64,000 bases of DNA from CAZQFV01 sp964613665 (GTDB lineage: Bacteria; Chloroflexota; Chloroflexia; DTKN01). The stretch spans positions 1 to 64,000 of the forward strand of contig CAZTIG010000016.1 of assembly GCA_964613665.1 (NCBI GenBank). Direction: 5' to 3'. The position numbers and the translations under genes are program-made. The number at the start of each line of letters is the position of its first letter. Position 1 is the stretch's first letter. The notes beneath the pieces were generated by a model that made no database searches, had not been told where the DNA came from, and saw only the letters and a program-made list of their open reading frames with translations. Positions 1 to 8,237 of the stretch are shown here, piece by piece.

Positions 1-54
1 CTCACCATGACTGTGCGCCTGCGCTACCCGGTGACCTTCCGGGGCGGACGATAG
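1..54 (+). CDS. C-terminal end of an upstream gene, probably Tad/Flp pilus-type
   Basis: Only the last 17 codons are inside the window (LTMTVRLRYPVTFRGGR then TAG at 52-54). The fragment is too short for a family call. The next two genes are TadE/TadG-like and lie immediately downstream, with a Shine-Dalgarno GGAGGTG at 56-62 directly after this stop, so by context it is the end of another pseudopilin or pilus-assembly gene of the same operon. The basic, beta-strand-like ending resembles the tail of TadE-type proteins, but that is inference. Confidence 0.5.
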   Translation, partial: LTMTVRLRYPVTFRGGR

Positions 55-62
55 GGAGGTGA

Positions 63-533
63 ATGGTGGGCCGTGAGCGAGGTCAGACGCTGGTAATCTT
101 TGCAGCACTCATCCCGGTCGTGGTCGTCTTCTTCCTCTTTGCCCTGGGACTGGCCGCAGTCCTGGACGTGCGCGCTCACGCCAGCTACGCCTTGGGCGTA
201 GCCACACGGGCCGGGGCGCGCCAGGTCGCGTACGGCAGCTATGGCAGCGGCGACGCGCAGCTGGACCCCGCTGCCGTGCAGGCCACCACCAGGGCCGTCC
301 TGTCGGAAACCCTGGCACTGCGGACCGCCGGGCTGGCCGATACGCCGGCGAACATCGCTGCTATGGCCGAGGTGGAGATCGGCTATGGCACGGCTGAGGT
401 ACCCTGGCAGAGCCCTTTCGTCGATGACCGCTGGCATCGCTACCCCACCGTCGCCGCGCGGGCCCTGGTGCCGGTGCGCGTGTGGCTGTTCGAGATCACG
501 ACGCCGATCGTGGTGGAAACGGAGGTGCGCTGA
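63..533 (+). CDS. TadE/TadG-like pilus assembly protein
   Basis: 156 aa. The N-terminus has a short basic stretch, then RGQTLVIFAALIPVVVVFF, i.e. a single transmembrane helix (about residues 9-32) directly after an RGQ motif, as in TadE/TadG-like minor pseudopilins of Flp/Tad pili. A soluble extracytoplasmic domain follows. ATG at 63 has GGAGGTG seven bases upstream. The stop (TGA 531-533) overlaps the next ATG as TGATG, indicating translational coupling with a second protein of the same type. Role inferred: minor pilin or assembly factor of a tight-adherence pilus in the cell envelope. The core Tad genes are not in the window. Confidence 0.8.
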   Translation: MVGRERGQTLVIFAALIPVVVVFFLFALGLAAVLDVRAHASYALGVATRAGARQVAYGSYGSGDAQLDPAAVQATTRAVLSETLALRTAGLADTPANIAAMAEVEIGYGTAEVPWQSPFVDDRWHRYPTVAARALVPVRVWLFEITTPIVVETEVR

Positions 534-910
534 TGCGGAAAGAACGCGGACAGGCAGTGGTCGAGTTCGCCCTGGTCATCGGCATCGTGGTGATCCTAGC
601 CATCGGAGCCATCCAGGCGCTCCATGCCTTCTACCTGACACGCCAGGCACGGTCTGCGGCGGAAGAGATCGCCGACATCGCCGCGGTCCACGGCGGGGAC
701 ACGGAGTACGTCCGCCAGGAGATCCCGGCGATCTTGCGGCACCACCAGTTGGACCCGGACCTGGCCCGGGTGGAGATCGTGCCGGCCGCTGCCACCTACC
801 TGGACCCGCTCACCATCACCCTGGAATATGACGTCTCTGTGCGTTTCTACGGCCTCTTCGACCTGCCCATCCCGGGTCAACAGGTGCGGCGGTTGAGCGA
901 AGGGGGGTAG
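533..910 (+). CDS. TadE-like pseudopilin
   Basis: 125 aa, starting MRKERGQAVVEFALVIGIVV. The RGQ-x-x-(V/A)EFA signature before one hydrophobic helix (about residues 10-30) is the classical TadE motif, with the Glu typical of type IVb pseudopilins. The start is set by overlap with the upstream stop (TGATG at 531-535); an in-frame ATG at 482 lies inside the previous gene. The remainder is a small soluble domain. It is the second of two adjacent TadE/G-like genes, the usual arrangement at the end of a tad operon. Likely a minor pilin exported across the cytoplasmic membrane. Confidence 0.83.
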   Translation: MRKERGQAVVEFALVIGIVVILAIGAIQALHAFYLTRQARSAAEEIADIAAVHGGDTEYVRQEIPAILRHHQLDPDLARVEIVPAAATYLDPLTITLEYDVSVRFYGLFDLPIPGQQVRRLSEGG

Positions 911-912
911 CG

Positions 913-1632
913 ATGAGCCCGAACTCCGGCTACTGCCTGGCCCACGGGTTGATCACCCTGCACCTCCGCACCGCGGCGGGCGAACAGGACCTGCCGGCCG
1001 CCTTCTACGAAGGCGCTGCGGGCCAGGAAGCACTCCGCCGCGCCGGCCCGCGGGTGCAGCGCGTCTCCCGCTGGGACGGTGCCGGCTGGCAGACCTGGTG
1101 GACCTTGCTGGCCCTCCTGGCCGGCGGCCAGCTGGCCGTGGCTGCCCTGCCGCGGCTGGACGGACCGGCCGAGCTGTCCCTCCCCTTTCCCACTGCCTAC
1201 ATCCTTCCTCCCACCATCGCCGTGCGCGCGGCCAGCCCGCTGCCCACCGGCACGGCGATCTATCTGGGGGCCTTTGCCGGCGAGGTAGCCTCCTTCGGGC
1301 CGGCCGGAATGGACGATCCGCAGGCCGTCCTCCCGGGACTGGAAACCCTCTACCGCACCGTCGTCGCCGCTGTCTTTCGACAGGAGCGCCGACCGCTCTT
1401 GGCGCTGGAGGTACCGGCACTGCTGCACGAAGGCCACACCGCTGACGTGAGCGCTCTCCTGCGGGGGCTCGATCCCTTTCTGGGGGCAGGGCCGGTCGTC
1501 TTGGGCGGCGAGGACTCGGCCGTGGTAGCCGCCCTGGCCCGCGCGCTGCAGGAGCGCAGCCACGAGGTCGCTATCGTCGACCCGCTGGCCGGCCTGGAGC
1601 GACTGGTCTGGGCTGCTGGAGGCCTCGGATGA
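913..1632 (+). CDS. Hypothetical protein with one central hydrophobic segment
   Basis: 239 aa, not recognised. The N-terminal 50 residues look soluble, a Trp-rich hydrophobic stretch (WQTWWTLLALLAGGQLAVA, about residues 58-76) may be a membrane helix, and an Ala/Leu/Gly-rich region follows. The start ATG lies two bases after the TadE-like stop, and the gene overlaps the next ATG by four bases (ATGA at 1629), so it belongs to the same transcript as the pseudopilins. Context suggests an envelope or pilus-related role, but nothing in the sequence proves it. Confidence 0.6.
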   Translation: MSPNSGYCLAHGLITLHLRTAAGEQDLPAAFYEGAAGQEALRRAGPRVQRVSRWDGAGWQTWWTLLALLAGGQLAVAALPRLDGPAELSLPFPTAYILPPTIAVRAASPLPTGTAIYLGAFAGEVASFGPAGMDDPQAVLPGLETLYRTVVAAVFRQERRPLLALEVPALLHEGHTADVSALLRGLDPFLGAGPVVLGGEDSAVVAALARALQERSHEVAIVDPLAGLERLVWAAGGLG

Positions 1633-2183
1633 AAGCGCTGACGCACCTCTCCGCCGGAGGCGCCGCCGGGGCCGGCCTGGCCCTGGTCGTGGGCCTGCCG
1701 CTGGGCTGGGAGACGGCCCTGCTCTCCGGCGCGATCGGCGCGGCCGTGCCCGAGCTGGAGTACGGATTCTTCCGGCTGGCGCGCGAGCTGCGCGCCAGCG
1801 AGCACGGAGGCCCCTGGCTAGCCGCCGCCACAGCCCTGGGCCAGGAACGCGGTCCCTGGCACGGGCTGGAGCTCCTGGCGCTGGTCGGTGGGCTGGCGGG
1901 GGTTGTCGGCTGGCTCCTCGCTGTCCCCGGCTTCCTGCTCATGTACGTGGCTTTCCTGGCCGGCTGGATGTCCCACCTCCTGCTCGACTTGCTCAACGGG
2001 GGCATCCGTCCGCTGGCCCTCGTCTGGCCCTACCGCTGGGCCATCTTCCCGCCCTGGGGGCAACGCCGCGTCGTGCGCGGTGGGTTGGCCGAAGCGCTCG
2101 TCCTGCTCGGGACCGGCTGGGTGTGGGTCTGGCGGCTGGCCGAGGCGCTGCTGCCCCTGGCACAAGGATGGTGGCGGCGATGA
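1629..2183 (+). CDS. YdjM-like (PF04307) membrane-bound metal-dependent hydrolase family protein
   Basis: 184 aa with about four hydrophobic helices. The pattern fits the YdjM/LexA-binding inner-membrane hydrolase family: an early His (THLSAGG), an acidic pair after a hydrophobic run (AAVPELEYG, the usual P-D-x-D position), a WHG in the middle (RGPWHGLELL), and GWMSHLLLDLLN followed by WPYRW (the family's G-x-x-SH-x-x-x-D ... WP signature). The usual first Asp is Glu here. Activity is unknown for the family. It overlaps its neighbours by ATGA at both ends (1629 and 2180), so it is translated from the same operon as the TadE-like genes. Confidence 0.72.
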   Translation: MKALTHLSAGGAAGAGLALVVGLPLGWETALLSGAIGAAVPELEYGFFRLARELRASEHGGPWLAAATALGQERGPWHGLELLALVGGLAGVVGWLLAVPGFLLMYVAFLAGWMSHLLLDLLNGGIRPLALVWPYRWAIFPPWGQRRVVRGGLAEALVLLGTGWVWVWRLAEALLPLAQGWWRR

Positions 2184-2623
2184 CACTGCAACGTGTCGAC
2201 CACCTGGGTTCGGCTCTGCTGCTGTGGGCCGCGGCCGCGTTGCTGGCCCTTTACCTGGCCTGCAACCCGGCCGCCGCTGCCTGGCAGGAACGGCTGGGGC
2301 CTGCCCGCCTCTGGGGAGCGGTCCTTGGGCTGGGGGCCTTGGGCCTGGCCCTGGCCGTGCGCTCCGCGTGGGCCTGGCTCCTCCTGGCGGCCGGCCTGCT
2401 GGCCGTCGCCCTGCCCGCGTGGCTGGCCTGGTGGGCGGCGCCGGCCGTGGGCCTGGGCGGGCTGGGCCTGGCCATGCTGGGGTGGCGGCAGCGGCATCGG
2501 CGCAGCGCTCCGCCGCCCAGGAAGCGCTTCAGCCGGCCGGCGCGGCGGAGCGTCCTGTGCCGCCGTCGGCACAGGGCCCAGCGGCACGCGTTGCCGGAAA
2601 GGAGGTATCGGCACATGACCTGA
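2180..2623 (+). CDS. Small hypothetical membrane protein with basic tail
   Basis: 147 aa, unrecognised. The start is taken as ATG 2180, which overlaps the previous stop (ATGA); in-frame ATGs at 2123 and 2168 lie deeper inside the YdjM-like gene. Residues 12-95 form three or four Leu/Ala-rich transmembrane helices. The last 40 residues are strongly Arg/Pro-rich (RRSVLCRRRHRAQRH) and probably cytoplasmic. It is the last gene of the overlapping chain that begins at the TadE-like genes. No function is proposed. Confidence 0.55.
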   Translation: MTLQRVDHLGSALLLWAAAALLALYLACNPAAAAWQERLGPARLWGAVLGLGALGLALAVRSAWAWLLLAAGLLAVALPAWLAWWAAPAVGLGGLGLAMLGWRQRHRRSAPPPRKRFSRPARRSVLCRRRHRAQRHALPERRYRHMT

Positions 2624-2735
2624 TGTTCCGTGGCAACCATCGGGCGTCTTTTCACCGAGATCGTTTTCGTCGTTCCGTCGACCAGTCGCGCTTGGCGGCT
2701 GGTATGAGCCGCAACGAGACAGAAGGAGGAGCGCC

Positions 2736-5700
2736 ATGCTGCGGGGAGTGCTCGCACTGATCCTGATCGTCCTGATCCTTTCCCCGGTGGCCCCAGTGGC
2801 CGGCGCCGGCCGGCCGGCACGTCCGGCCCCCCCGGCGGTCCCCGAGGCCGTGTTTCACGACGACTTTGCCGATACCTCCGGCCTGGAGGAGTGGCAGTCC
2901 CTGGTCGCGCAGGACGGCTACCTGCAGGTGCCGCCGGAGGCGGTGTGGCTCCAGGACACCTTTGCCGACTTCTACCCCGGTGCCGGCGTAGCCGTGGACC
3001 TCTACAGCCTGCCCGGGTCGATCCGCCTGTCGCGCTTCTCGCCGGACGCGCGGGTCAACGACGTGGCCGGCGGGGCGCAGGTCCAGGTGGACGCGGCCGC
3101 TGCGTTGCACCTCGAGCCAGACCTCGTCTACGTCTACGCCGTCTGGGCCGACGGCCGCGACGGCAACCTGGACATCTACTTCGGCCGCTCCACCGACGGC
3201 GGGGCCACCTGGGAAACCAGCCGCCGGCTGAACCTGCTGGCCGGCGAGGGCGACCAGGTACACCCGGCCATCGCCGCCCTGGCAGGCCGCATCCATGTCG
3301 TCTGGGAGGATGCCGCCGGCATCCACCATACCCGTTCCCAGGACTATGGCACAACCTGGATGGCCGACCAACTCCTCGTTCCCGGCGGCAGCGAGCCGGA
3401 CATCGCCCTGGGATTCAGCAACCCGGCCGCCCTGGTCTACCTGCTCTACACTGCCGAGGAAAGCCCCGGCGACCGCGATGTCTTCTGCCTAAGAAGCTAC
3501 AACGACGGGCTGACCTGGGAACAGCCGCAGAATGTCGTGCCCGGTGAGCCGGCAGGAGCGCAGCAGCGCGCTCCGAGCGTCACCATGGCGTCTGGAGTGG
3601 ACGCCCCCTGGGCCGCCTGGCAGGACAACCGCGACGGCGACTGGGGCATCTACGCCGGCCGCCGCGGAACGACCTCCTGGACGCTACTGCGCGTGGATAG
3701 CGCCCCGCCCGGCAGCGAGCAGATGGGGCCGGCCTTGTTCTTCAGCCCAGGAAACGCCCAGCCAATCTGCCTCTGGGAGGATGACCGGGGCGGGGCCGGC
3801 GAAATCTACTGGGCCGTGTACGACAATGACTTCTTATACTGGGTCGAGTACGGCCCCCTCTCCGGCCCGGGCGCCGGCGCGCCGGCCGGCACGGCTCTCG
3901 CCACCGCCTCCTGGGGCGGCTGGACCGCCGCGCCCCCAGGGGAACATGACACGGCCTGGCTGCGCAGCTACGACGGCACGTCGTGGGGCCCGCCCCTCCT
4001 GGCGCCCGACCACCGCCCCTACACCGTGCGCTCCAGCCTCGCCGTGGCGCGCGCCGACGTCGCCCAGACGGCCGTTGCCGCCATCTGGAGCGATGACCGC
4101 GATGACGCCGGAGATATCTTTGTTTCCATCTCGGATGGAACGTACCAGGCCCAGGGAGCTTTCACCTCCACCGTGCACGACTTTGGCGACCTGGCCTCCT
4201 GGCAGGAGATCTCCTGGACCGGCGACCTTCTGCCCAACGTCCTGCTGTTCGTCCGCAGCGGTACTACCCCTGTTCCCGATGACGACTGGAGCACCTGGAC
4301 GTTGGCCACCAACGGGGCCACTGTGCCTGCCCCCCTGGCCCGCTACCTGCAGTACCGGGCCGTCTTCTACCGGACCGCTTCCCAAGATACACCGACCCTC
4401 GATCGCGTGAGCATCCGCGCCCGGCCGCGCTCCGGTTGGGGCATCTCGCTCCCCATCGGGCGGTGCGTCGCCGCCTGGGGCGAGTTCCAGAGCGGCGGCT
4501 ACGCCCCCTCCGGCACCACCCTCACCTTGAGCATCCTGGACATCAGCGGCACCGCCCTCTACAGCGACGTGACCTCGCCCTTCGACCTGTCCGCCCTCTT
4601 GCCAGGCCAGTACCCCTACCTGCGCCTGCGGACGGACATGGCCCGCTCCGAAAGCAACACGCCGCTGCTCGACTGGTGGCAGGTGGACTGGCAGGAGGGC
4701 TCCATCCAGGCCAACTTCTCCTGGGAGCCGCAGAGCATCTATACCGCCACGCTGGTCCAGTTCACCAACCTGTCGACCGGGACCATCGCGCCCGGCGCCT
4801 TCCTCTGGGCGTTCGGCGATGGAGTCACCTCCACCCTGCCCGTCCCGGCCCACTCGTACGCCCTCCCCGGCAGCTATACCGTGACGCTGGCAGCCTCCGG
4901 CGAGTGCGGCACCGACGTGGCCACGGCCACTCTCTCCGTCCTGCCGCTGCCGACGGAGCCGCCCACCGCCGCCTTCGACCACGGCCCGCTGTGCCCCGGC
5001 CAGGAGGTCGCCTTTGCCGACCGCAGCACGGGGGCCATCTGGTGGCAGTGGGTCTTTGGCGACGGTGGGCAGAGCACTCTCCAGAACCCCACCCATGCCT
5101 ACACCGCCAGCGGCGACTACTCGCTGACCCTGACGGTGAGCAACACCCTGGGCAGCGCCACCGCCGCGGAGCTCATGGTCGTGCGGCCGGCCCCCACCGC
5201 CGCCTTCACATGGACGGCCCATTTCCTCACGGCCGCCTTCACCGCCAGCGTGACCGGTGACCCCACCCTCCTGTGGTCCTTCGGCGACGGCTACACCGCC
5301 ACCCTGCCCAACCCCACCCACACCTACGCCCAGGCCGGCGCCTACACCGTCACCCTCGTGGCGGCCAATGCCTGCGCCACCGCCGCGGTCAGCGCCACGC
5401 TGCACGTGACCGACTGCGTCGCCCCGGCGGGCCTGGCCGCGACGCACGGCCCTCAACCGGCCCAGCCCGGCCAGGCGGTATTCTTCACTGCCACCCTGGC
5501 CGCCGGCAGCCCACCGCTGACCTATACCTGGTCTTTTGGCGACGGCAGCCCACCGGCCGGCGGACCGCACGCCAGCCACACCTACAGCGCAGCCGGCTCC
5601 TACACGGCCACCGTCCAGGCGCAGAACGCCTGCGGAGAGCAGCAGGCCGGCACCGTCGTGCAGGTCGTGCGGGCCCTCTACCGGGTCTACCTGCCCCTGG

Positions 5701-6080
5701 CGGCCCGGGCCCACCACGGCGGCGACGGCTATGAGCCGGATGGCTCGCCCGGGCAGGCCCGTCCCATCCTGTTGGGCGTGGCGCAGCTGCACACCTTTGC
5801 CCCCGTCAGCGATACCGATTGGGTCTATCTGGAGCTCGTCGAGGGGGAGATCTACCACTTTGCCACTGATAACCAGGCCAGCGGGGTCGACACCATCCTC
5901 GACCTGTACTTCGGCGCCAGCCCGGTGGCCCACGACGACGACAGCTGCCCCGGCCTGGCCGCCTGCCTCGACTACACCCCCACCGTGGCCGGCCGCTACC
6001 ACCTGCGCGTGACGCAGTACGGGGCCGAGCCGCAGTGGGGGCCGGCAGCCGTCTACACGCTGGAGGTGACCAGGCGGTGA
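2736..6080 (+). CDS. Large secreted protein: sialidase-like BNR region, PKD domains, PPC domain
   Basis: 1114 aa with an N-terminal signal peptide (about residues 1-25). Residues 110-400 contain sialidase/Asp-box motifs (S-T-DGGATW near 154, DYGTTW near 203, NDGLTW near 257), suggesting a beta-propeller. Four PKD-type Ig-like domains with the FGDG and HTY...GxYTVTL signatures lie at roughly 660-740, 745-825, 828-895 and 905-985. YLPLAARA near 985 is the Chloroflexota-type surface motif. A bacterial pre-peptidase C-terminal (PPC) domain (D-x-DWVYLEL ... Y-x-LRVTQYG) ends the protein. No sialidase catalytic Arg triad or Tyr could be assigned, so it is better read as an adhesive or substrate-binding surface protein than an enzyme. 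A strong Shine-Dalgarno GAAGGAGGAG precedes ATG 2736. Confidence 0.82.
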   Translation: MLRGVLALILIVLILSPVAPVAGAGRPARPAPPAVPEAVFHDDFADTSGLEEWQSLVAQDGYLQVPPEAVWLQDTFADFYPGAGVAVDLYSLPGSIRLSRFSPDARVNDVAGGAQVQVDAAAALHLEPDLVYVYAVWADGRDGNLDIYFGRSTDGGATWETSRRLNLLAGEGDQVHPAIAALAGRIHVVWEDAAGIHHTRSQDYGTTWMADQLLVPGGSEPDIALGFSNPAALVYLLYTAEESPGDRDVFCLRSYNDGLTWEQPQNVVPGEPAGAQQRAPSVTMASGVDAPWAAWQDNRDGDWGIYAGRRGTTSWTLLRVDSAPPGSEQMGPALFFSPGNAQPICLWEDDRGGAGEIYWAVYDNDFLYWVEYGPLSGPGAGAPAGTALATASWGGWTAAPPGEHDTAWLRSYDGTSWGPPLLAPDHRPYTVRSSLAVARADVAQTAVAAIWSDDRDDAGDIFVSISDGTYQAQGAFTSTVHDFGDLASWQEISWTGDLLPNVLLFVRSGTTPVPDDDWSTWTLATNGATVPAPLARYLQYRAVFYRTASQDTPTLDRVSIRARPRSGWGISLPIGRCVAAWGEFQSGGYAPSGTTLTLSILDISGTALYSDVTSPFDLSALLPGQYPYLRLRTDMARSESNTPLLDWWQVDWQEGSIQANFSWEPQSIYTATLVQFTNLSTGTIAPGAFLWAFGDGVTSTLPVPAHSYALPGSYTVTLAASGECGTDVATATLSVLPLPTEPPTAAFDHGPLCPGQEVAFADRSTGAIWWQWVFGDGGQSTLQNPTHAYTASGDYSLTLTVSNTLGSATAAELMVVRPAPTAAFTWTAHFLTAAFTASVTGDPTLLWSFGDGYTATLPNPTHTYAQAGAYTVTLVAANACATAAVSATLHVTDCVAPAGLAATHGPQPAQPGQAVFFTATLAAGSPPLTYTWSFGDGSPPAGGPHASHTYSAAGSYTATVQAQNACGEQQAGTVVQVVRALYRVYLPLAARAHHGGDGYEPDGSPGQARPILLGVAQLHTFAPVSDTDWVYLELVEGEIYHFATDNQASGVDTILDLYFGASPVAHDDDSCPGLAACLDYTPTVAGRYHLRVTQYGAEPQWGPAAVYTLEVTRR

Positions 6081-6165
6081 CCCGGACGCGGGCACCGGAA
6101 GCCGGCACAGGCCGGCCCGGGCACAGCCGGCGATTCAACTGCCGGCCGCTGCGGAGGTGAGCACC

Positions 6166-6933
6166 TTGAGACGACCGATCTTCTACCTGCTGCTGGCCGC
6201 GGCCCTCCTCGTCCTGGTGGGCGGCCTGGCGGCGTACCCGGGGCCGGCCGCCCTGGCCGAGCCCCTGCCCACCAAGACGCCCGTCCCGCCGCCCACCAAG
6301 ACGCCCGTCCCGCCGCCCACCGAGCCCCCGCCGACGGAGCCACCGCCCACCGAGCCCCCGCCGCCCACCGCCACCCGCCGGCCGACGGAGGAGCCCGCGC
6401 CCTCGCCCACAGCGACGGCGGCTCCGCCCACGGAGGCGCCCGCGCCCACCGCCGCGCCGACGACGCCGCCGGCCACGGCCCGGCCTCCCGCGCCCAGCGC
6501 CACACCCAGCGCAACTGCTACCACCCCGCCCACGGCGGGCCGGCCGCCGACCAGCGCCCGTCCCAGCACCACGCCCCGGCCGAGCCCCAGCCGCACGGCG
6601 ACGCCCGCGCCCAGCGCCACGCCGGCGCCCTCGCCCACGCTGCCCGCGCCTACCGCCACGGGCGCGCCCACGCCGGCCGCGGATGTCTCGGACGTGGCGC
6701 CGGCGGCCGGCCCGCCGCTGCTGCCGCTGCTCCTGGGCGCGGCCGGCCTGCTGGCGACCGGGGCCGGGCTGTACCTGCTGCTACGTCGGCAGGGGACGCG
6801 GCCGGCCGGGGCCGAGCCCGCCGCCGCGCCAGAGGGGGAGCCGCCACCTGCCGAGGTCGAGCCCGACCTGGCCGAGGAGGAGCGCCGGCGGCTGGCGGAG
6901 CTGTGGCGGAGGCACGCGCGGAGGATCAAGTAG
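6166..6933 (+). CDS. Pro/Thr-rich surface protein with C-terminal membrane anchor
   Basis: 255 aa from TTG 6166. The Shine-Dalgarno GGAGG (6153-6157) is eight bases from this TTG, whereas the upstream GTG at 6157 overlaps it, so TTG is preferred. The sequence shows a signal peptide or anchor (RRPIFYLLLAAALLVLVGG), then about 140 residues almost entirely of Pro, Thr, Ala and Ser with PTKTPVPP and TEPPP repeats, then a second hydrophobic helix (LLPLLLGAAGLLATGAGLYLLL, near residues 175-200) and an acidic cytoplasmic tail. A 24-bp unit is tandemly duplicated at 6268-6315. It is a probable stalk-like cell-surface spacer; the low-complexity region could be O-glycosylated (inference). Confidence 0.72.
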   Translation: MRRPIFYLLLAAALLVLVGGLAAYPGPAALAEPLPTKTPVPPPTKTPVPPPTEPPPTEPPPTEPPPPTATRRPTEEPAPSPTATAAPPTEAPAPTAAPTTPPATARPPAPSATPSATATTPPTAGRPPTSARPSTTPRPSPSRTATPAPSATPAPSPTLPAPTATGAPTPAADVSDVAPAAGPPLLPLLLGAAGLLATGAGLYLLLRRQGTRPAGAEPAAAPEGEPPPAEVEPDLAEEERRRLAELWRRHARRIK

Positions 6934-6953
6934 CGATCAGCTCTCAGCGATCA
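6933..6953 (+). repeat. Heptamer repeat array, three units, upstream of 4HB pseudogene
   Basis: Three consecutive 7-bp units: GCGATCA, GCTCTCA, GCGATCA. The array starts on the last base of the preceding stop codon and ends 17 bases before the ATG of the 4HB pseudogene. It is one of several arrays with the same period but different unit in this window. Confidence 0.6.
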
Positions 6954-6970
6954 GACTTGGGGAGGGGGAA

Positions 6971-7330
6971 ATGAAGGATCTCAGGCAACTGCAGGTCTGG
7001 GAAAAGGGCCATGGCCTGACGCTGGCGGTCTACCGGGCCACGGCTGCTTTCCCGGGTACAGAGATGTACGGTCTGACAAGCCAGGTCCGCCGGGCGGCAG
7101 CTTCCGTCGCCGCCAACATCGCCGAAGGGTGCGGATGGGGCGGGGACCCGGAGATGGCCCGGTTCCTGCGCATCGCCATGGGCTCGGCCAGCGAGCTGTA
7201 GTACCACCTGCTGCGAGCCCACGACCTGGAGCTGTTGAGCGACGCGGAGTACAGAGTCCTCGCCGACCAGACGATGGAGGTCAAGAAGATGCTGGCATCC
7301 TCGATCAAGAAGCTGCAAGCTGGTGCCTGA
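6971..7330 (+). pseudogene. Four-helix-bundle (23S IVP/bAvd-like) protein, interrupted by an amber codon
   Basis: The reading frame from ATG 6971 gives a typical 4HB/intervening-sequence protein (LQVWEKGHGLTLAVYRATAAFP ... LTSQVRRAAASVAANIAEG ... GSASEL), stops at TAG 7199-7201, and continues in the same frame with YHLLRAHDLELLSDAEY to TGA 7328-7330. Family members read SELEYHLLLA across this point, so TAG sits where Glu (GAG) is expected: one G-to-T change. Intact length would be 119 aa, the usual family size. GGAGGGGG precedes the ATG. Heptamer arrays flank it on both sides. It could be a true pseudogene, an assembly error, or (unlikely) a suppressed amber codon. Confidence 0.82.
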
Positions 7331-7362
7331 TAGCTGACAGCTGATAGCTGACAGCTGATAGC
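7328..7362 (+). repeat. Heptamer repeat array, five units, downstream of 4HB pseudogene
   Basis: Five perfect-period units alternating TGATAGC and TGACAGC, beginning with the TGA stop of the 4HB frame and ending just before the Shine-Dalgarno (AGGAGG, 7369-7374) of the next gene. The unit differs from the upstream array (GCGATCA type), but the period is also 7. Confidence 0.8.
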
Positions 7363-7379
7363 TATCACAGGAGGTATCT

Positions 7380-7832
7380 ATGGACTGGACACTGCTGCTC
7401 GTCGTCCTCGCCCTGGCGCTGGGCCTGCTGGCCGCGGCCGCCACCGTGCTGGCCTGGCGGCAGGCCCGCGCCCTGGGCCTGGGCCTGGGCCCGCGGGCCG
7501 GCCCGCTTCCCGCGCGGCTGGAGACGATCGGCCGGCGGCTGGAGGAGCTGCAGGCCGGCCAGGCCGCCCTGGCGCAAGCCCTGGGCCGGGCCGGCCTGCG
7601 GCCGGCCGCCGTGCACTATGCCCCGCTTGGCCTGGCCGGCGCGCGCAACTGCTTCGTGCTGGCCCTCCTGAACCGGGAGGGAGATGGGACGGTGCTGAAC
7701 TACCTGGCCGGCAGCGCCGTGCGCGCTGAGCTGAAGGAGGTGCGCGCCTGGCAGAGCCAGGGCCTGGCCTTCACGGCCGAGGAGGAGCAGGCCGTGGCCC
7801 AGGCCCGCGCCGCGTGGGGGAGCGCTGCGTGA
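7380..7832 (+). CDS. DUF4446 family protein
   Basis: 150 aa. It has one N-terminal transmembrane helix (about residues 4-25), a short Arg/Leu-rich coiled-coil-like linker (ARLETIGRRLEELQAGQ), then the globular part characteristic of DUF4446: VHYAPLGLAGARNCFVLALLNREGD, matching the family pattern 'RYxxF...G..SFSLALLDxxxxGVVL', and a closing L-x-F-x-x-EEEQAVAQA helix. ATG 7380 has AGGAGGT immediately upstream. The function of DUF4446 is unknown. The gene converges with the monooxygenase-like gene at 7842, only nine bases away. Confidence 0.75.
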   Translation: MDWTLLLVVLALALGLLAAAATVLAWRQARALGLGLGPRAGPLPARLETIGRRLEELQAGQAALAQALGRAGLRPAAVHYAPLGLAGARNCFVLALLNREGDGTVLNYLAGSAVRAELKEVRAWQSQGLAFTAEEEQAVAQARAAWGSAA

Positions 7833-7841
7833 CGGCCGGCC

Positions 7842-8225
7842 TCAGCGCGTCGCCCGGCGCCCCCGGCGATGGGCCTCGCCAGCCGCACTGCGCCCGGCTC
7901 TGCCATGAGGGCGCACCGTCCCCTCGGCCAGCACCCGGAAGGTACCCAGCTCCTGCCTGGATTCGGCCCACCCGGCCAGGGCCGCTTCCAGGCCGGACCA
8001 CGCCGCCTCCTGCGCGGCCAGCGCCTGCTCCCGCTGGCCCTCTGCCTCCCACAGGTCGATCACCAGGTACCGCCGCGGGTCCTGCACATCGCGCAGCAGC
8101 GTGGTGCCGCGGAAGCCTGGATGTTGCCCAAACAAGCTGCCCCAAGCGCCGCCCGGGCCAAAGACCAACTCGAAACGGCCTCGCTCCTCCGGCCGGATGA
8201 CAAGCTCCTGAACTCTCTCGACCAT
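7842..8225 (-). CDS. Antibiotic-biosynthesis-monooxygenase-like (ABM) domain protein
   Basis: 127 aa. Residues 1-95 look like a dimeric alpha/beta-barrel ABM-type domain (VQELVIRPEERGRFELVFG, then GFRGTTLLRDVQDPRRYLVIDLWE), the layout of heme-degrading or quinol monooxygenase-like small proteins. The characteristic W in the 'Y-x-x-x-x-W' strand is present (LVIDLWE). The last 30 residues are Arg/Gly-rich and probably disordered. Substrate cannot be predicted. It follows the nucleotidyltransferase gene on the same strand by 12 bases, so the two are likely co-transcribed. Confidence 0.65.
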   Translation of the reverse strand: MVERVQELVIRPEERGRFELVFGPGGAWGSLFGQHPGFRGTTLLRDVQDPRRYLVIDLWEAEGQREQALAAQEAAWSGLEAALAGWAESRQELGTFRVLAEGTVRPHGRAGRSAAGEAHRRGRRATR

Positions 8226-8237
8226 GGCCCCCCCCGT

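Noticed and set aside
2736..6080. Sialidase enzyme call
   Set aside because: Asp boxes are present, but the catalytic Arg triad and Tyr/Glu pair could not be located; many non-enzymatic propellers have Asp boxes.
3834..6095. Long minus-strand open frame opposite the PKD protein
   Set aside because: An antisense shadow of third-position GC bias; no ribosome-binding site and Gly/Arg-rich composition. The same applies to the long opposite frame at 39679-42306.
7199..7201. Amber codon read as pyrrolysine or by suppression
   Set aside because: No pyl genes or suppressor tRNA are in the window, and the position is a conserved Glu; a G-to-T mutation is the simpler explanation.
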